35,226 nucleotides of DNA from Rhizobium sp. Q54. Its GTDB lineage: Bacteria; Pseudomonadota; Alphaproteobacteria; CADEGL01. Of the stretch, positions 6,390 to 13,715 are shown in pieces (within the stretch, counting starts at the first letter, position 1; every line of letters starts with the position of its first letter). A program made the position numbers and the translations under genes. Where the stretch lies: assembly GCA_945860095.1 (NCBI GenBank), contig CAMAPP010000018.1, positions 1 to 35,226 on the forward strand, in the 5' to 3' direction. The notes beneath the pieces are model-generated. The model searched no databases and was not told the DNA's origin. It saw nothing but the letters and a program-made list of their open reading frames with translations.

Positions 6390-8026
6390 GCGCGCCAGCC
6401 CTCGGACGGCGCGTGGGGCAAGGGATCGGCGGGCAAGGTCTCGCCGCGAATGAGATCCGCCGCGCGCTCGCCCAACATGAAGGCCGAGGCATTGGTGTTG
6501 GCGGACGGGATGCTCGGGAAGACCGAGGCATCGACCACGCGCAGATTTTCGACGCCGCGCACCCGGAGATCGGGCGCGCACACCGCGCGCGCGTCCGAAC
6601 CCATGCGGCAGGTGCAGCTCGGGTGATAGCCGCTCGTCGCCTCGGCGCGGATATGGGCGTCGATCTCGGCATCGGTGGCGGCCTCGCCCGCGGGCGTCAC
6701 CTGCCGGCCGCGGAAGCGGTCGAAGGCTTTTTGCAGCGCGACCTCGCGCGTCAGGCGGAAATTGTCGCGCATGTCGCGCCAATCGCGCTCGGTCGAGAGA
6801 TACCGGGGATCGATGACGGGTGCCGCCAGCGGATCGGCCGAGGCCAGGCGCACCGTGCCCCGGCTCGTCGGACGCAAGGGCCCGACGCCGAAATTATAGC
6901 CGTGCGATTTGCTCGGCCGCCAGCCATCGAGCAGCAGCGGGCGGAAATGCACCTGCATGTCGGGATGTTCCACGCCCGCGCGGCTGCGGAAAAAGGCCCC
7001 GACCTCGATGTGATTGCTCGCGGCAGGGCCGCTTCGCGTCGCGAACCAGCGCAGACCCGCAAGCACCATGCGCGCGCCGCGCGCGTGTGGGTTGAAGGAG
7101 ATCTTCTCCTTCGATTCGTATTGCAGGAACAAGAACATGTGGTCTTGAAGGTTTTCGCCAACATCGGGCGCGTCGTGCCGCACGGCTATGCCGTGCGCGC
7201 GCAAATGATCGGCGGGGCCGATGCCCGACAGCATGAGCAGTTGCGGCGATTGGAACGCGCCCGCGCCGAGCACGACCTCGCGCGCGGCATGGACCGCATG
7301 ATTTGCGCCGTCCTTGCGGTACTCGATGCCGCGTGCGCGCCGGCCGTCGAAGACGATGCGCGTCGCCCGCGCGCCGGTGACGACCGTCAGGGAATCGCGC
7401 CTTGGTCCGCGCAGATAGGCGTGCGCCGAGTTCGCGCGCACGCCCGCGTCGATGTTCATGTCCCAAGAGCCGAAGCCCTCGCGCCGCGCGCCGTTCACAT
7501 CGTCGGTCAGGGCGTAGCCGGCTTGCTCGCCCGCGCGCAGGAAGGCCGCGTCGATGGGATGGTCGGGCGTGCCCTTGCGCACGACCACGGGGCCGTCCGC
7601 GCCGCGATAGGCGCTGGGCGTCCCAAGATAGCGCTCCAGGCGCCGGAAATAGGGCAGGACCTCGGCATAGGACCAGCCGGTGGCGCCCTCGTCCCTTGCC
7701 CAGCGCTCGTAATCGAGCGCGTGGCCGCGTAGGAACACCATGCCGTTGACCGAGGACGAGCCGCCGAGAACGTGGCCGCGCGGCTGGAAGGTGGTGCGCC
7801 CGCCGAGGGCCGCTTGCGGCGTGCTCCAGAACGCCCAGTTGTACGGCCCGCCCAGGTAATTGCGCCCGATGGCGCTCGGAATCTGGATCGTCCAATGGCG
7901 GTCGGGCGGCCCGGCCTCGAGCAGGAGCACGCGCGCGTCCCCGCGCGCGGCCAGGCGCGCGGCCAGCGCGCAGCCCGAAGTGCCGCCGCCGACGACGACG
8001 TAATCGTATTCATCCGCCCTAGCCAT
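6377..8026 (-). CDS. GMC-family FAD-dependent oxidoreductase (choline dehydrogenase-like)
   Basis: 549 residues. The N-terminal dinucleotide fold YDYVVVGGGTSGCALAARL has the FAD-binding GGGTSG at 13-18. GMC signature 1 follows around GHVLGGSSSVNGMVFLRG, and signature 2 around GAGAFQSPQLLMLSGIGP. The C-terminal catalytic region contains SGYHPSCTCRMG, VVDASVFPSIPSANTNASAFM and LGERAADLI. GMC enzymes oxidise alcohols; BetA-like members oxidise choline to betaine aldehyde, but general alcohol dehydrogenases look the same, so the substrate stays open. An aldehyde dehydrogenase is encoded 900 bp away but not in the same operon. A purine-rich GGAGCGGGGATC precedes the ATG. It is convergent with the first DedA-type gene and divergent from the second. 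Confidence 0.93.
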   Translation of the reverse strand: MARADEYDYVVVGGGTSGCALAARLAARGDARVLLLEAGPPDRHWTIQIPSAIGRNYLGGPYNWAFWSTPQAALGGRTTFQPRGHVLGGSSSVNGMVFLRGHALDYERWARDEGATGWSYAEVLPYFRRLERYLGTPSAYRGADGPVVVRKGTPDHPIDAAFLRAGEQAGYALTDDVNGARREGFGSWDMNIDAGVRANSAHAYLRGPRRDSLTVVTGARATRIVFDGRRARGIEYRKDGANHAVHAAREVVLGAGAFQSPQLLMLSGIGPADHLRAHGIAVRHDAPDVGENLQDHMFLFLQYESKEKISFNPHARGARMVLAGLRWFATRSGPAASNHIEVGAFFRSRAGVEHPDMQVHFRPLLLDGWRPSKSHGYNFGVGPLRPTSRGTVRLASADPLAAPVIDPRYLSTERDWRDMRDNFRLTREVALQKAFDRFRGRQVTPAGEAATDAEIDAHIRAEATSGYHPSCTCRMGSDARAVCAPDLRVRGVENLRVVDASVFPSIPSANTNASAFMLGERAADLIRGETLPADPLPHAPSEGWRAAQR

Positions 8027-8048
8027 GATCCCCGCTCCCCGGCATCCG

Positions 8049-8128
8049 CACGTCCGTCATTCAAGCACCGGCCCAGCCAAATACCGACACATTCCGGCAT
8101 CGGCCCATCCAAGCATCGGCCCATCTTA
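8049..8128. repeat. 16-bp imperfect tandem repeats in the GMC/DedA divergent region
   Basis: GCACCGGCCCAGCCAA (8065-8080), a diverged unit (8081-8096), GCATCGGCCCATCCAA (8097-8112) and GCATCGGCCCATCTTA (8113-8128) follow each other without gaps. A poor fifth unit (8049-8064) precedes them. They lie just upstream of the GMC start and could affect its promoter; I see no clear promoter boxes in the region. Confidence 0.7.
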
Positions 8129-8239
8129 GACATCTGAGGGGGAGCCGGTCCTAGGCGCTTTGCTTGCCGGGGCGCGAACGCCCTGATATGGCCTCGGCCG
8201 CCGGTGCCGCGCGCCGGAAATCCTCGCGGGAGGCCATGG

Positions 8240-8821
8240 GTGATCAGGCGGCTTTACGACTGGACGATGCGCCTTGCCGGCAATCGGCACGCGACCCCCG
8301 CCCTGTTCGCGGTGTCCTTCGCGGAAAGCTCGATTTTTCCCATCCCGCCCGATGTGATGCTGGTGCCCATGGTGCTGGCGCGGCGCGAGCGCGCATGGTG
8401 GTTCGCCTTCGTCTGCACGCTCGGCTCGGTGCTCGGGGGCATGCTCGGCTATGCCATCGGTTATTTCCTGTTCGAAAGCCTGGGCCAATTTCTGATCGCG
8501 CTTTACGGCCACGCCGATAACGCGGCGCGCGCCCAGGCCTGGTTCCAGCACTATGGCGGCTGGATCGTCGCGGCGAAGGGCCTCACACCCTTCCCGTTCA
8601 AGGTCATCACGATCATGAGCGGCCTTGCCCATCTCGACCCTCTGACCTTCCTCGCGGCGTCGATGGTCTCGCGCGCGCCGCGCTTTTTCCTGGTCGCGGC
8701 CTTGCTGCGCGCTTACGGCGATCCCATCCGGAACTTCATCGAAAAGCGCCTGACTCTTGTTTTTCTGGCGTTTCTCGCGGCCATCCTCGGCGGCTTCGTT
8801 CTGGTCGAGGTATTGCTGTAG
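8240..8821 (+). CDS. DedA/YqaA-type integral membrane protein (copy 2)
   Basis: 193 residues from a GTG start at 8240 with GGGAGG (8228-8233) 6 nt upstream. It is clearly paralogous to the protein at 5666-6247 over its whole length and has the same size: IRRLYDWTMRLAGNRHA, FAESSIFPIPPDVMLVPMVL, LGGMLGYAIGYFLFES, KGLTPFPFKVITIMSG and FIEKRL are shared motifs. It has the same membrane layout. It is the first gene of a probable dedA-dsbB-coq7 transcription unit, with 26 bp to dsbB. The role in lipid or membrane homeostasis is inferred from the family only. Confidence 0.9.
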   Translation: MIRRLYDWTMRLAGNRHATPALFAVSFAESSIFPIPPDVMLVPMVLARRERAWWFAFVCTLGSVLGGMLGYAIGYFLFESLGQFLIALYGHADNAARAQAWFQHYGGWIVAAKGLTPFPFKVITIMSGLAHLDPLTFLAASMVSRAPRFFLVAALLRAYGDPIRNFIEKRLTLVFLAFLAAILGGFVLVEVLL

Positions 8822-8847
8822 AGGCGCGCCGGGGCCACGATGAACCG

Positions 8848-9342
8848 ATGACCATCCCATCGCCGTTCCGCCTGAAAATCGCCTCCGCCTTGGTCGCGCT
8901 CGCCTCGGCCGCCCTGCTCGGCGGCGCCTTCGCCTTCCAGCATTGGGGCGGATTGGCGCCGTGCCCCTTGTGCGTTTGGCAACGTTTTCCGCACGGCGCC
9001 GCGATCACGCTTGGACTCATCGGCGCCTTCGCGCCGGTGCGCGCGGCACGCCTCGTGCTGCTTCTCGCCGCGCTGGCGCTCGCCACGGGAGCCGCCATCG
9101 GAATCTTTCACGCCGGCGTCGAATGGGGCTGGTGGCACGGCTTGGCCGAGTGCGCGGGCGGCGGGGCGCAAGCCGGCTCGCTCGCCGAGATCGAATCCGA
9201 GCTCGCCAAGCCGCCCGCTCCGCGCTGCGACGAACCTGCCTGGACTTTGTTCGGCATCTCGCTCGCGGGCTACAATGTTCTGGCATCCGCGGCGCTTGCG
9301 GCCGTCGCCGTGCGGGCATCGTGCAAGGGAGAGCGTACATGA
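8848..9342 (+). CDS. dsbB: Disulfide bond formation protein B (DsbB)
   Basis: 164 residues with four hydrophobic segments (about 10-30, 50-68, 70-92 and 140-160). The CPLC pair (Cys39, Cys42) after the first segment is the quinone-linked redox centre. The second periplasmic pair is in LAECAGGG and PRCDEPAW. DsbB reoxidises periplasmic DsbA and passes electrons to ubiquinone in the inner membrane. Its TGA overlaps the ATG of coq7 (ATGA at 9339-9342), so the two are translationally coupled. The pairing is sensible because Coq7 makes the quinone that DsbB uses. No dsbA is present in the window. Confidence 0.93.
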   Translation: MTIPSPFRLKIASALVALASAALLGGAFAFQHWGGLAPCPLCVWQRFPHGAAITLGLIGAFAPVRAARLVLLLAALALATGAAIGIFHAGVEWGWWHGLAECAGGGAQAGSLAEIESELAKPPAPRCDEPAWTLFGISLAGYNVLASAALAAVAVRASCKGERT

Positions 9343-9947
9343 CGCAGGAGGGGCCGAACGCACACCGCACGCGCACGGGCATGAACGCGCTACCGGGGGA
9401 CGCGCTGCGGGGGGGCGCGCTGCCGGGCGACGCGAACCGCAAACAGGCGATCGCGGAAATCGTGCGCGTCGATCAGGCGGGCGAGTTCGGCGCGGTGCGC
9501 ATCTATGCCGGGCAATTGGCCGTGCTGCGCCCGGGCGCGACCGCCGCGCGCATCCGCGAGATGGCGGCGAAGGAAGCGGAACATTTGGCGGCGTTCAATG
9601 CGATGATGGTCGCCCGCCGCGTGCGCCCCACCGTTCTCATGCCGCTTTGGCACGTCGCGGGCTTTGCGCTCGGCGCCGCGACGGCCATGCTGGGCGAGCG
9701 CGCGGCCATGGCGTGCACGGTCGCGGTCGAGGACGTCATCGACGAACACTACGCCGCTCAGGCCGAGGCGCTCGGCGAGGACGAGGCGCCGCTGCGCGCG
9801 ACCATCGAGCGTTTCCGGCAAGACGAGATCGCGCACCGCGATGTCGCCTTGGCGCATCAAGCGGCCGAGACGCCCGGCTATCCCCTGCTTGTCGCGGCGG
9901 TGAAGGCGGGCTCGCGCCTCGCCATCTGGTTGTCGACGCGGATTTGA
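9339..9947 (+). CDS. coq7: Demethoxyubiquinone hydroxylase Coq7
   Basis: 202 residues. This di-iron enzyme hydroxylates demethoxyubiquinone in ubiquinone synthesis at the inner membrane. Expected iron ligands are visible: Glu49 in DQAGEFGA, Glu79 and His82 in KEAEHLAAF, a Glu in VEDVIDEHY, and the final ExxH in QDEIAHRD. The ATG at 9339 overlaps the dsbB stop. The first ~33 residues (rich in ALPGDA/RGGALPGDA, a partial internal repeat) are a low-complexity extension before the catalytic domain begins. An internal ATG at residue 15 is an alternative start, but the ATGA coupling favours 9339. Confidence 0.95.
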   Translation: MTQEGPNAHRTRTGMNALPGDALRGGALPGDANRKQAIAEIVRVDQAGEFGAVRIYAGQLAVLRPGATAARIREMAAKEAEHLAAFNAMMVARRVRPTVLMPLWHVAGFALGAATAMLGERAAMACTVAVEDVIDEHYAAQAEALGEDEAPLRATIERFRQDEIAHRDVALAHQAAETPGYPLLVAAVKAGSRLAIWLSTRI

Positions 9948-9975
9948 CCGGCCCGGCCTTGGCCCAAACCGCGCT

Positions 9976-10524
9976 CTAGCTCGGATCGAGCTCGGTGTCC
10001 CAATATAGAAAGTCGCGCCAGCTTTGGTGCAAATGGTTGGGCGGATAGGACCGGCCGTTTTCCTGCAATTCGCCCGTCACCGGCTGGCGCGGCCAGTGGA
10101 GCGGGATCATCCCCGCCTCGTGCGGCAAGCGGTTGCCCTTCTGGAGATTGCAGGTGGTGCAGGCGGTCACCACGTTCGACCACACCGCCCGGCCGCCGCG
10201 GCTGCGCGGGATGACGTGATCGAAGGTCAGATCGTGCGAGTAAAACGCCTGGCCGCAATACTGGCAGATGAAGCGGTCGCGCAGGAAGACGTTGAAGCGG
10301 GTGAAGGCGGGCCGGCGGCGGGGCGGCACGTATTGCTTCAAGGCGATGACGCTCGGCACCCGGAATTGCACGCTCGGCGAGCGGATGATGCGGTCGTATT
10401 CCGAGACGATGGCGACCCGGTCGAGATAGACCGCCTTGATCGCTTCCTGCCAGGACCACACCGAGAGCGGAAAATAGCTCAGGGGGCGGTAATCGGCATT
10501 CAGCACAAGGGCGGGGGATTCCAT
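9976..10524 (-). CDS. HNH endonuclease
   Basis: 182 residues. The HNH core is intact: a CQYCG zinc pair, the LTFDHVIPRSRGGR beta-beta-alpha metal motif (His of HNH in FDHV), then NVVTACTTCNLQKGNR with the second CxxC. The N-terminal ~75 residues (ALVLNADYRPLSYFPLSVW) match the conserved extension of a chromosomal HNH family widespread in alphaproteobacteria. Its biological role is not established as far as I know; it is not near mobile or restriction genes here. Its upstream region holds two palindromes (see regulatory entry), suggesting it is controlled by a repressor. Confidence 0.92.
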   Translation of the reverse strand: MESPALVLNADYRPLSYFPLSVWSWQEAIKAVYLDRVAIVSEYDRIIRSPSVQFRVPSVIALKQYVPPRRRPAFTRFNVFLRDRFICQYCGQAFYSHDLTFDHVIPRSRGGRAVWSNVVTACTTCNLQKGNRLPHEAGMIPLHWPRQPVTGELQENGRSYPPNHLHQSWRDFLYWDTELDPS

Positions 10525-10632
10525 CGTACCCTTACCTCGACGCCGCGCGGCGCCTGCGCCGTTGTTTTCTTGGTCTCATATGGCAACGCCCTTCCATTGC
10601 CCGAGATATTGGCGTCTTGACCCGAAAAACAC

Positions 10633-10681
10633 AATATATCGGCAAGATGTCGGTACCGTAACGGTCCACGGCAAATTTGCC
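10633..10681 (-). promoter_or_regulatory. Candidate promoter and operator palindromes upstream of the HNH endonuclease gene
   Basis: A -10-like TATATT (complement of 10633-10638) lies in an AT-rich island. Just upstream of it on the minus strand are two palindromes: ACCGT-A-ACGGT at 10655-10665, covering the expected -35 position, and GGCAAATTTGCC at 10670-10681. The second is flanked by direct repeats of CGGTCC (10663-10667 region and 10684-10689). The arrangement resembles a repressor operator, but no regulator gene is adjacent. Confidence 0.4.
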
Positions 10682-10765
10682 TCGGTCCGCGACGGTGTTA
10701 TCCAGGGACGCGCCCGGACGCGACGCCGAATCCCGCGAGGCGATCGTTGAAACGCCGCTTGTCGG

Positions 10766-11422
10766 TTACCCCAGGCGCTTTTCCAGGAAGGCGGCGGCGA
10801 GCGCCATGCCCTCGCCGTCGATCGCGTGTTCGAGGCCCGGCCGGCGATGGGCCTCGACCGCGATGCCCGCCGCCTTGAGCCCGGCCACCGCCTCGTCCAA
10901 AGCCGCGACGGGCACCACGCCATCCGCCTCGCCGTGCACCAGCAGAACGGGCGGGTGCGAGCGAACCGCGGCCGCGAAGGTACCGCCGTCGAGCAGGCGG
11001 CCGGAAAATCCGATGATCGCCGCGCAAGGCTCGGCCCGCCTGGGCGCGACGTGGAGCGCCATCATCGTGCCCTGCGAAAAGCCGACGAGGGCGAGGCGCG
11101 CCTCGGCGAGACCGGTGCGGGCGAGCAGGGTATCGAGGAACTCGCCGAGCAGGCGCCCGGCGGTATCCGCGCCCGAGAGAATGGCCTCGGGCCGGCGATC
11201 CCCGAAGCCGAACCATTGGCGACCGAAGCCCATCTCGCACGGAAAGGGCGCGTGCGGCGATACGAACAGCGTGCGCGGCAGGGCGCGCGCAAAATGGGGG
11301 GTGAGCGCGATCAGATCGTCGCCGTCCGCGCCGTAGCCGTGCAGGAAGACAACGATCGAATCGGGCGCGCCTTGGGCTGCGGGCGCAATCGCCGGGCCGT
11401 TGAGATCGTAGAGACCCGTCAT
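10766..11422 (-). CDS. Alpha/beta-hydrolase, carboxylesterase/phospholipase (YpfH/acyl-protein thioesterase-like)
   Basis: 218 residues from ATG 11422, preceded by GAGGAG. The fold markers are VVFLHGYGADGDDLI (oxyanion region, 24-38), the nucleophile elbow GFSQG with Ser116, the acid Asp167 in VHGEADGVVP, and His199 in GLEHAID, so the catalytic triad is complete. Family members hydrolyse carboxyl esters or thioesters with broad specificity in the cytoplasm. It is the last gene of a coupled set: the upstream DNA glycosylase stop overlaps its ATG (ATGA, 11419-11422). A longer in-frame extension upstream is the glycosylase gene in another frame and is not used. Confidence 0.93.
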   Translation of the reverse strand: MTGLYDLNGPAIAPAAQGAPDSIVVFLHGYGADGDDLIALTPHFARALPRTLFVSPHAPFPCEMGFGRQWFGFGDRRPEAILSGADTAGRLLGEFLDTLLARTGLAEARLALVGFSQGTMMALHVAPRRAEPCAAIIGFSGRLLDGGTFAAAVRSHPPVLLVHGEADGVVPVAALDEAVAGLKAAGIAVEAHRRPGLEHAIDGEGMALAAAFLEKRLG

Positions 11423-12270
11423 CGCCGTGCTCCTCTTCGCGTGGATTTGCGTTTCTTGGATGCGGCGCGCGCGGTCTTGGCGCGCGTCCGGCCGGGCTTT
11501 GTCTGGACCTTTCGGGATTTCGCCTTGGTGCGGAATTTCGCCGCGGCGCGAATCTTCACCTTTGTCTTGCCCTTTGTCTTCGCCTTCGTCTTCGCCTTGC
11601 CCTTTGTTTTGGCGCGGCGGCGTTTGGCCAAGGGCGGGGCGAGCGGGCGCAATTTCTCGCCGCGAAAGAAATGCCACAGCAGGCGCGCCGCGACCGCGCG
11701 AAAGGGCCGCCATGCCTCGCCCATGGCGCGCAGCTCGTCCTCCGACGGCCGGCGCTTCATGCCCTTCAAGTGCCCCGCCGCGGTCGCTACCGCCAAATCG
11801 CCCGCCGGCCAGATATCCGGGCGCGCCAGCGCGGACAACAAGTAAATCTCCGCCGTCCACCGCCCGATGCCCTTGATCTGGACGAGCGCGGCGATCGCCG
11901 CCTCGTCGTCCATATGCACAAGACCATCGACATCGAGCGTGCCCGCAAGCACCGTCCCAGCCAGGCTTCGGCCATAGGCGATCTTGGGGCGCGAGAGCCC
12001 GCACGCGCGCAGCGCCGCGTCGTCGAGCGCGAGGAAGGCCCGGGGCGTGGCCTCGGCCATGGCCGATTCCACGCGGCCCCAGATGGCGGCGGCCGAGGCG
12101 ACGGAAAGCTGCTGCTCGACGATGATGCGCAAAAGAGCCGAAAATCCGCCCGGCTCGACGCGCAGCGCCGGGTGGCCGTGACGCGCCACCATGCGGGCGA
12201 AATCGCCGTCGCGCCGGGCAAGCTCGGCGACCGCCGCGCCGAGAAAATCGGCATCCACCCGCGCGGTCAC
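11419..12270 (-). CDS. AlkA-type DNA-3-methyladenine glycosylase with a long basic C-terminal tail
   Basis: 283 residues from GTG 12270, whose GTGA overlaps the stop of the Nudix gene. The core (1 to ~210) is an HhH-GPD glycosylase: LLRIIVEQQLSVASA, then the helix-hairpin-helix IKGIGRWTAEIYLLSALAR, and the catalytic Asp in IWPAGDLAV. It excises alkylated purines during base-excision repair. The last ~70 residues are made almost only of Lys, Arg, Ala, Thr and Gly, with tracts such as AKTKGKAKTKAKTKGKTK and no acidic residue. They resemble histone H1-like DNA-binding tails and are unusual for AlkA. The shared operon with a Nudix hydrolase is suggestive of damage handling but not proof. Confidence 0.9.
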   Translation of the reverse strand: MTARVDADFLGAAVAELARRDGDFARMVARHGHPALRVEPGGFSALLRIIVEQQLSVASAAAIWGRVESAMAEATPRAFLALDDAALRACGLSRPKIAYGRSLAGTVLAGTLDVDGLVHMDDEAAIAALVQIKGIGRWTAEIYLLSALARPDIWPAGDLAVATAAGHLKGMKRRPSEDELRAMGEAWRPFRAVAARLLWHFFRGEKLRPLAPPLAKRRRAKTKGKAKTKAKTKGKTKVKIRAAAKFRTKAKSRKVQTKPGRTRAKTARAASKKRKSTRRGARR

Positions 12271-13124
12271 GTCGGCGCCGCCCGGTGTAGGCCGAGCGCG
12301 ATCTCGAGATAGTCCGGGTCCTCGGGCGAGATGAAGCCGTGGCGCATCAGAAAATCGATCGCCACCAGATTGCAGTTGAACTTGAACTCGCGCGTTTGGG
12401 CAACAAGGCGCGCGACCTCGTCGAGCGGCATGAGGTGAAAGCTCTCGATCTCGCCATCGACCGGGCGCGGCACGAAATCCGCGGGCAGTTCGAGATCGAA
12501 GCAAAACTGCACATCGGGCTTCAGGCCCTCATCGACCTCCTTGATATAGGAAATCGCGCCGACCGGAACAGCCCGGCGGGCGAGAGCCGGGGGAATGCCC
12601 GCTTCCTCGCCGCATTCCTTGACGAGATTGTCGGCAAGGCCGATGCCGATGGGCTGGCCGCCCGCCACCATGTTGTCGAGCATGCCCGGAAATGTCGGCT
12701 TGGTGCGCGACCGCCGGGCGATCCACATCTCGATCGCGCCGCCCCGGCGCACATAGCCGTTCATGTGCACGCCGTAAGCGCGCACGCCCAAGCGCGGCAC
12801 CGCCGCGCGTTCCATCTGGAACAGAGGCTTGGCCGCGAAGGCGGTCTTGACCGGGTAGAGCTCGCCCCGCCAGCCCGAAATGGCGCCGCCGTCGCGCAAA
12901 TCGGCAAGCGCGCGCGCGATCGCCGCCGAGCGCGACGCAAAATCCGTGAGCGAGGGGTCGAGCGTCACGCGCGAATCCTCGACCGCGAACACGTCGGCGT
13001 GGCGCGCCAGATGCGCCGCCATGTCGGGGCGCACCCAGCCGATTCCCGCACCCCCGACCACAAGGGGACGAAAGCGCGCGAGATCGTGTTCGTTGCACTC
13101 GCGGATGCGGTCGAGATAGCTCAA
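12267..13124 (-). CDS. DUF4743 / Nudix hydrolase
   Basis: 285 residues from TTG 13124, selected because AGGGAG (complement of 13135-13140) lies about 10 nt upstream and homologues begin near SYLDRIRECN. An upstream TTG at 13184 is possible but lacks such a site. The N-terminal half (to ~120) is the DUF4743-type domain. The Nudix box follows in AGGQPIGIGLADNLVKECGE and continues EAGI, with Lys replacing the usual Arg of REUXEE, as in eukaryotic and bacterial relatives annotated as thiamine-pyrophosphokinase-like Nudix proteins. The substrate is unknown. Its TGA overlaps the GTG of the glycosylase gene, so it heads a three-gene coupled unit. Confidence 0.85.
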   Translation of the reverse strand: MSYLDRIRECNEHDLARFRPLVVGGAGIGWVRPDMAAHLARHADVFAVEDSRVTLDPSLTDFASRSAAIARALADLRDGGAISGWRGELYPVKTAFAAKPLFQMERAAVPRLGVRAYGVHMNGYVRRGGAIEMWIARRSRTKPTFPGMLDNMVAGGQPIGIGLADNLVKECGEEAGIPPALARRAVPVGAISYIKEVDEGLKPDVQFCFDLELPADFVPRPVDGEIESFHLMPLDEVARLVAQTREFKFNCNLVAIDFLMRHGFISPEDPDYLEIALGLHRAAPT

Positions 13125-13188
13125 TGCCCGCAGTCTCCCTGGCGTCGGCCGTCCGGGTCTAGCCGGGCCCGCCCGGCCCCGCAAGGCG

Positions 13189-13461
13189 CTAGGGCGATTT
13201 CTCGGCGGTCAGCACTTGATCGACATGGACGATGCGCCGCATCGCCTCGGCGATGGAGCGCACCAATGCCGGATCGAGCGCACAGATCTGGATGTCGATG
13301 ACGAGTTCGGAGCCGCAGCCCTCGGCGCACGAGCTATGCCATTGGTCCGGCACCAGGCCGCGCTTGGCGAATTGCTCCAACACCCGCGGCATGACCGAGG
13401 GCTCGGCTTCGGCGTGAATCGAAAAACAGGCGGTACGGGAGGGATTAGCGAGCGTGCCCAT
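13189..13461 (-). CDS. Small ACT-like protein of unknown function
   Basis: 90 residues. The sequence shows a beta-alpha-beta pattern (ACFSIHAEAEPSVMPRVLEQ, then LVIDIQICALDPALVRSIAE and IVHVDQV) that looks like an ACT-type ferredoxin-like fold, with two close cysteines (SSCAEGCGSE) between strands. I infer small-ligand binding or regulation, but no partner enzyme is obvious. GGAG lies 10 nt before the ATG. It lies upstream of the Nudix-glycosylase-esterase set on the same strand, 64 bp from the chosen Nudix start, and may be cotranscribed with it. Confidence 0.7.
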   Translation of the reverse strand: MGTLANPSRTACFSIHAEAEPSVMPRVLEQFAKRGLVPDQWHSSCAEGCGSELVIDIQICALDPALVRSIAEAMRRIVHVDQVLTAEKSP

Positions 13462-13595
13462 GGCGAGCGTTCTCCTGCAAGCGGACGCAATAGCCGATGA
13501 CCCGGGCCCCAGGGGGCGCCGGGCGGCTAATTCGCCGGATGCGGGAACGCTCGAACATGGCGAGAAAACTAGGATCGGCCCCGAGGCCGGTCAAG

Positions 13596-13616
13596 TGCCG
13601 CACGTCAAGTGCGGCA
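13596..13616. repeat. Perfect 8-bp inverted repeat in a divergent intergenic region
   Basis: TGCCGCAC and GTGCGGCA are separated by GTCAA. The same stretch can be read as a 14-bp direct near-repeat (GTCAAGTGCCGCAC, GTCAAGTGCGGCAT). It lies between the ACT-like gene (minus) and the ICL/PEP-mutase gene (plus) and could be an operator or an untranslated-leader hairpin. No T-run follows, so it is not a terminator. Confidence 0.5.
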
Positions 13617-13715
13617 TGCACAAAGCCGCTATCGCCGGGCCGATGGCGCGGACAGGATTGCGAGTTCATTGGCATGGGCGCACGATCCGCCGACTTGGCG
13701 CGCGAGGGGTGCCCC

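Noticed and set aside
13497-13715. N-terminal extension of the ICL/PEP-mutase family protein
   Set aside because: There is no similarity or ribosome-binding site. GAGGGG and an ATG at 13716 fit the family N-terminus.
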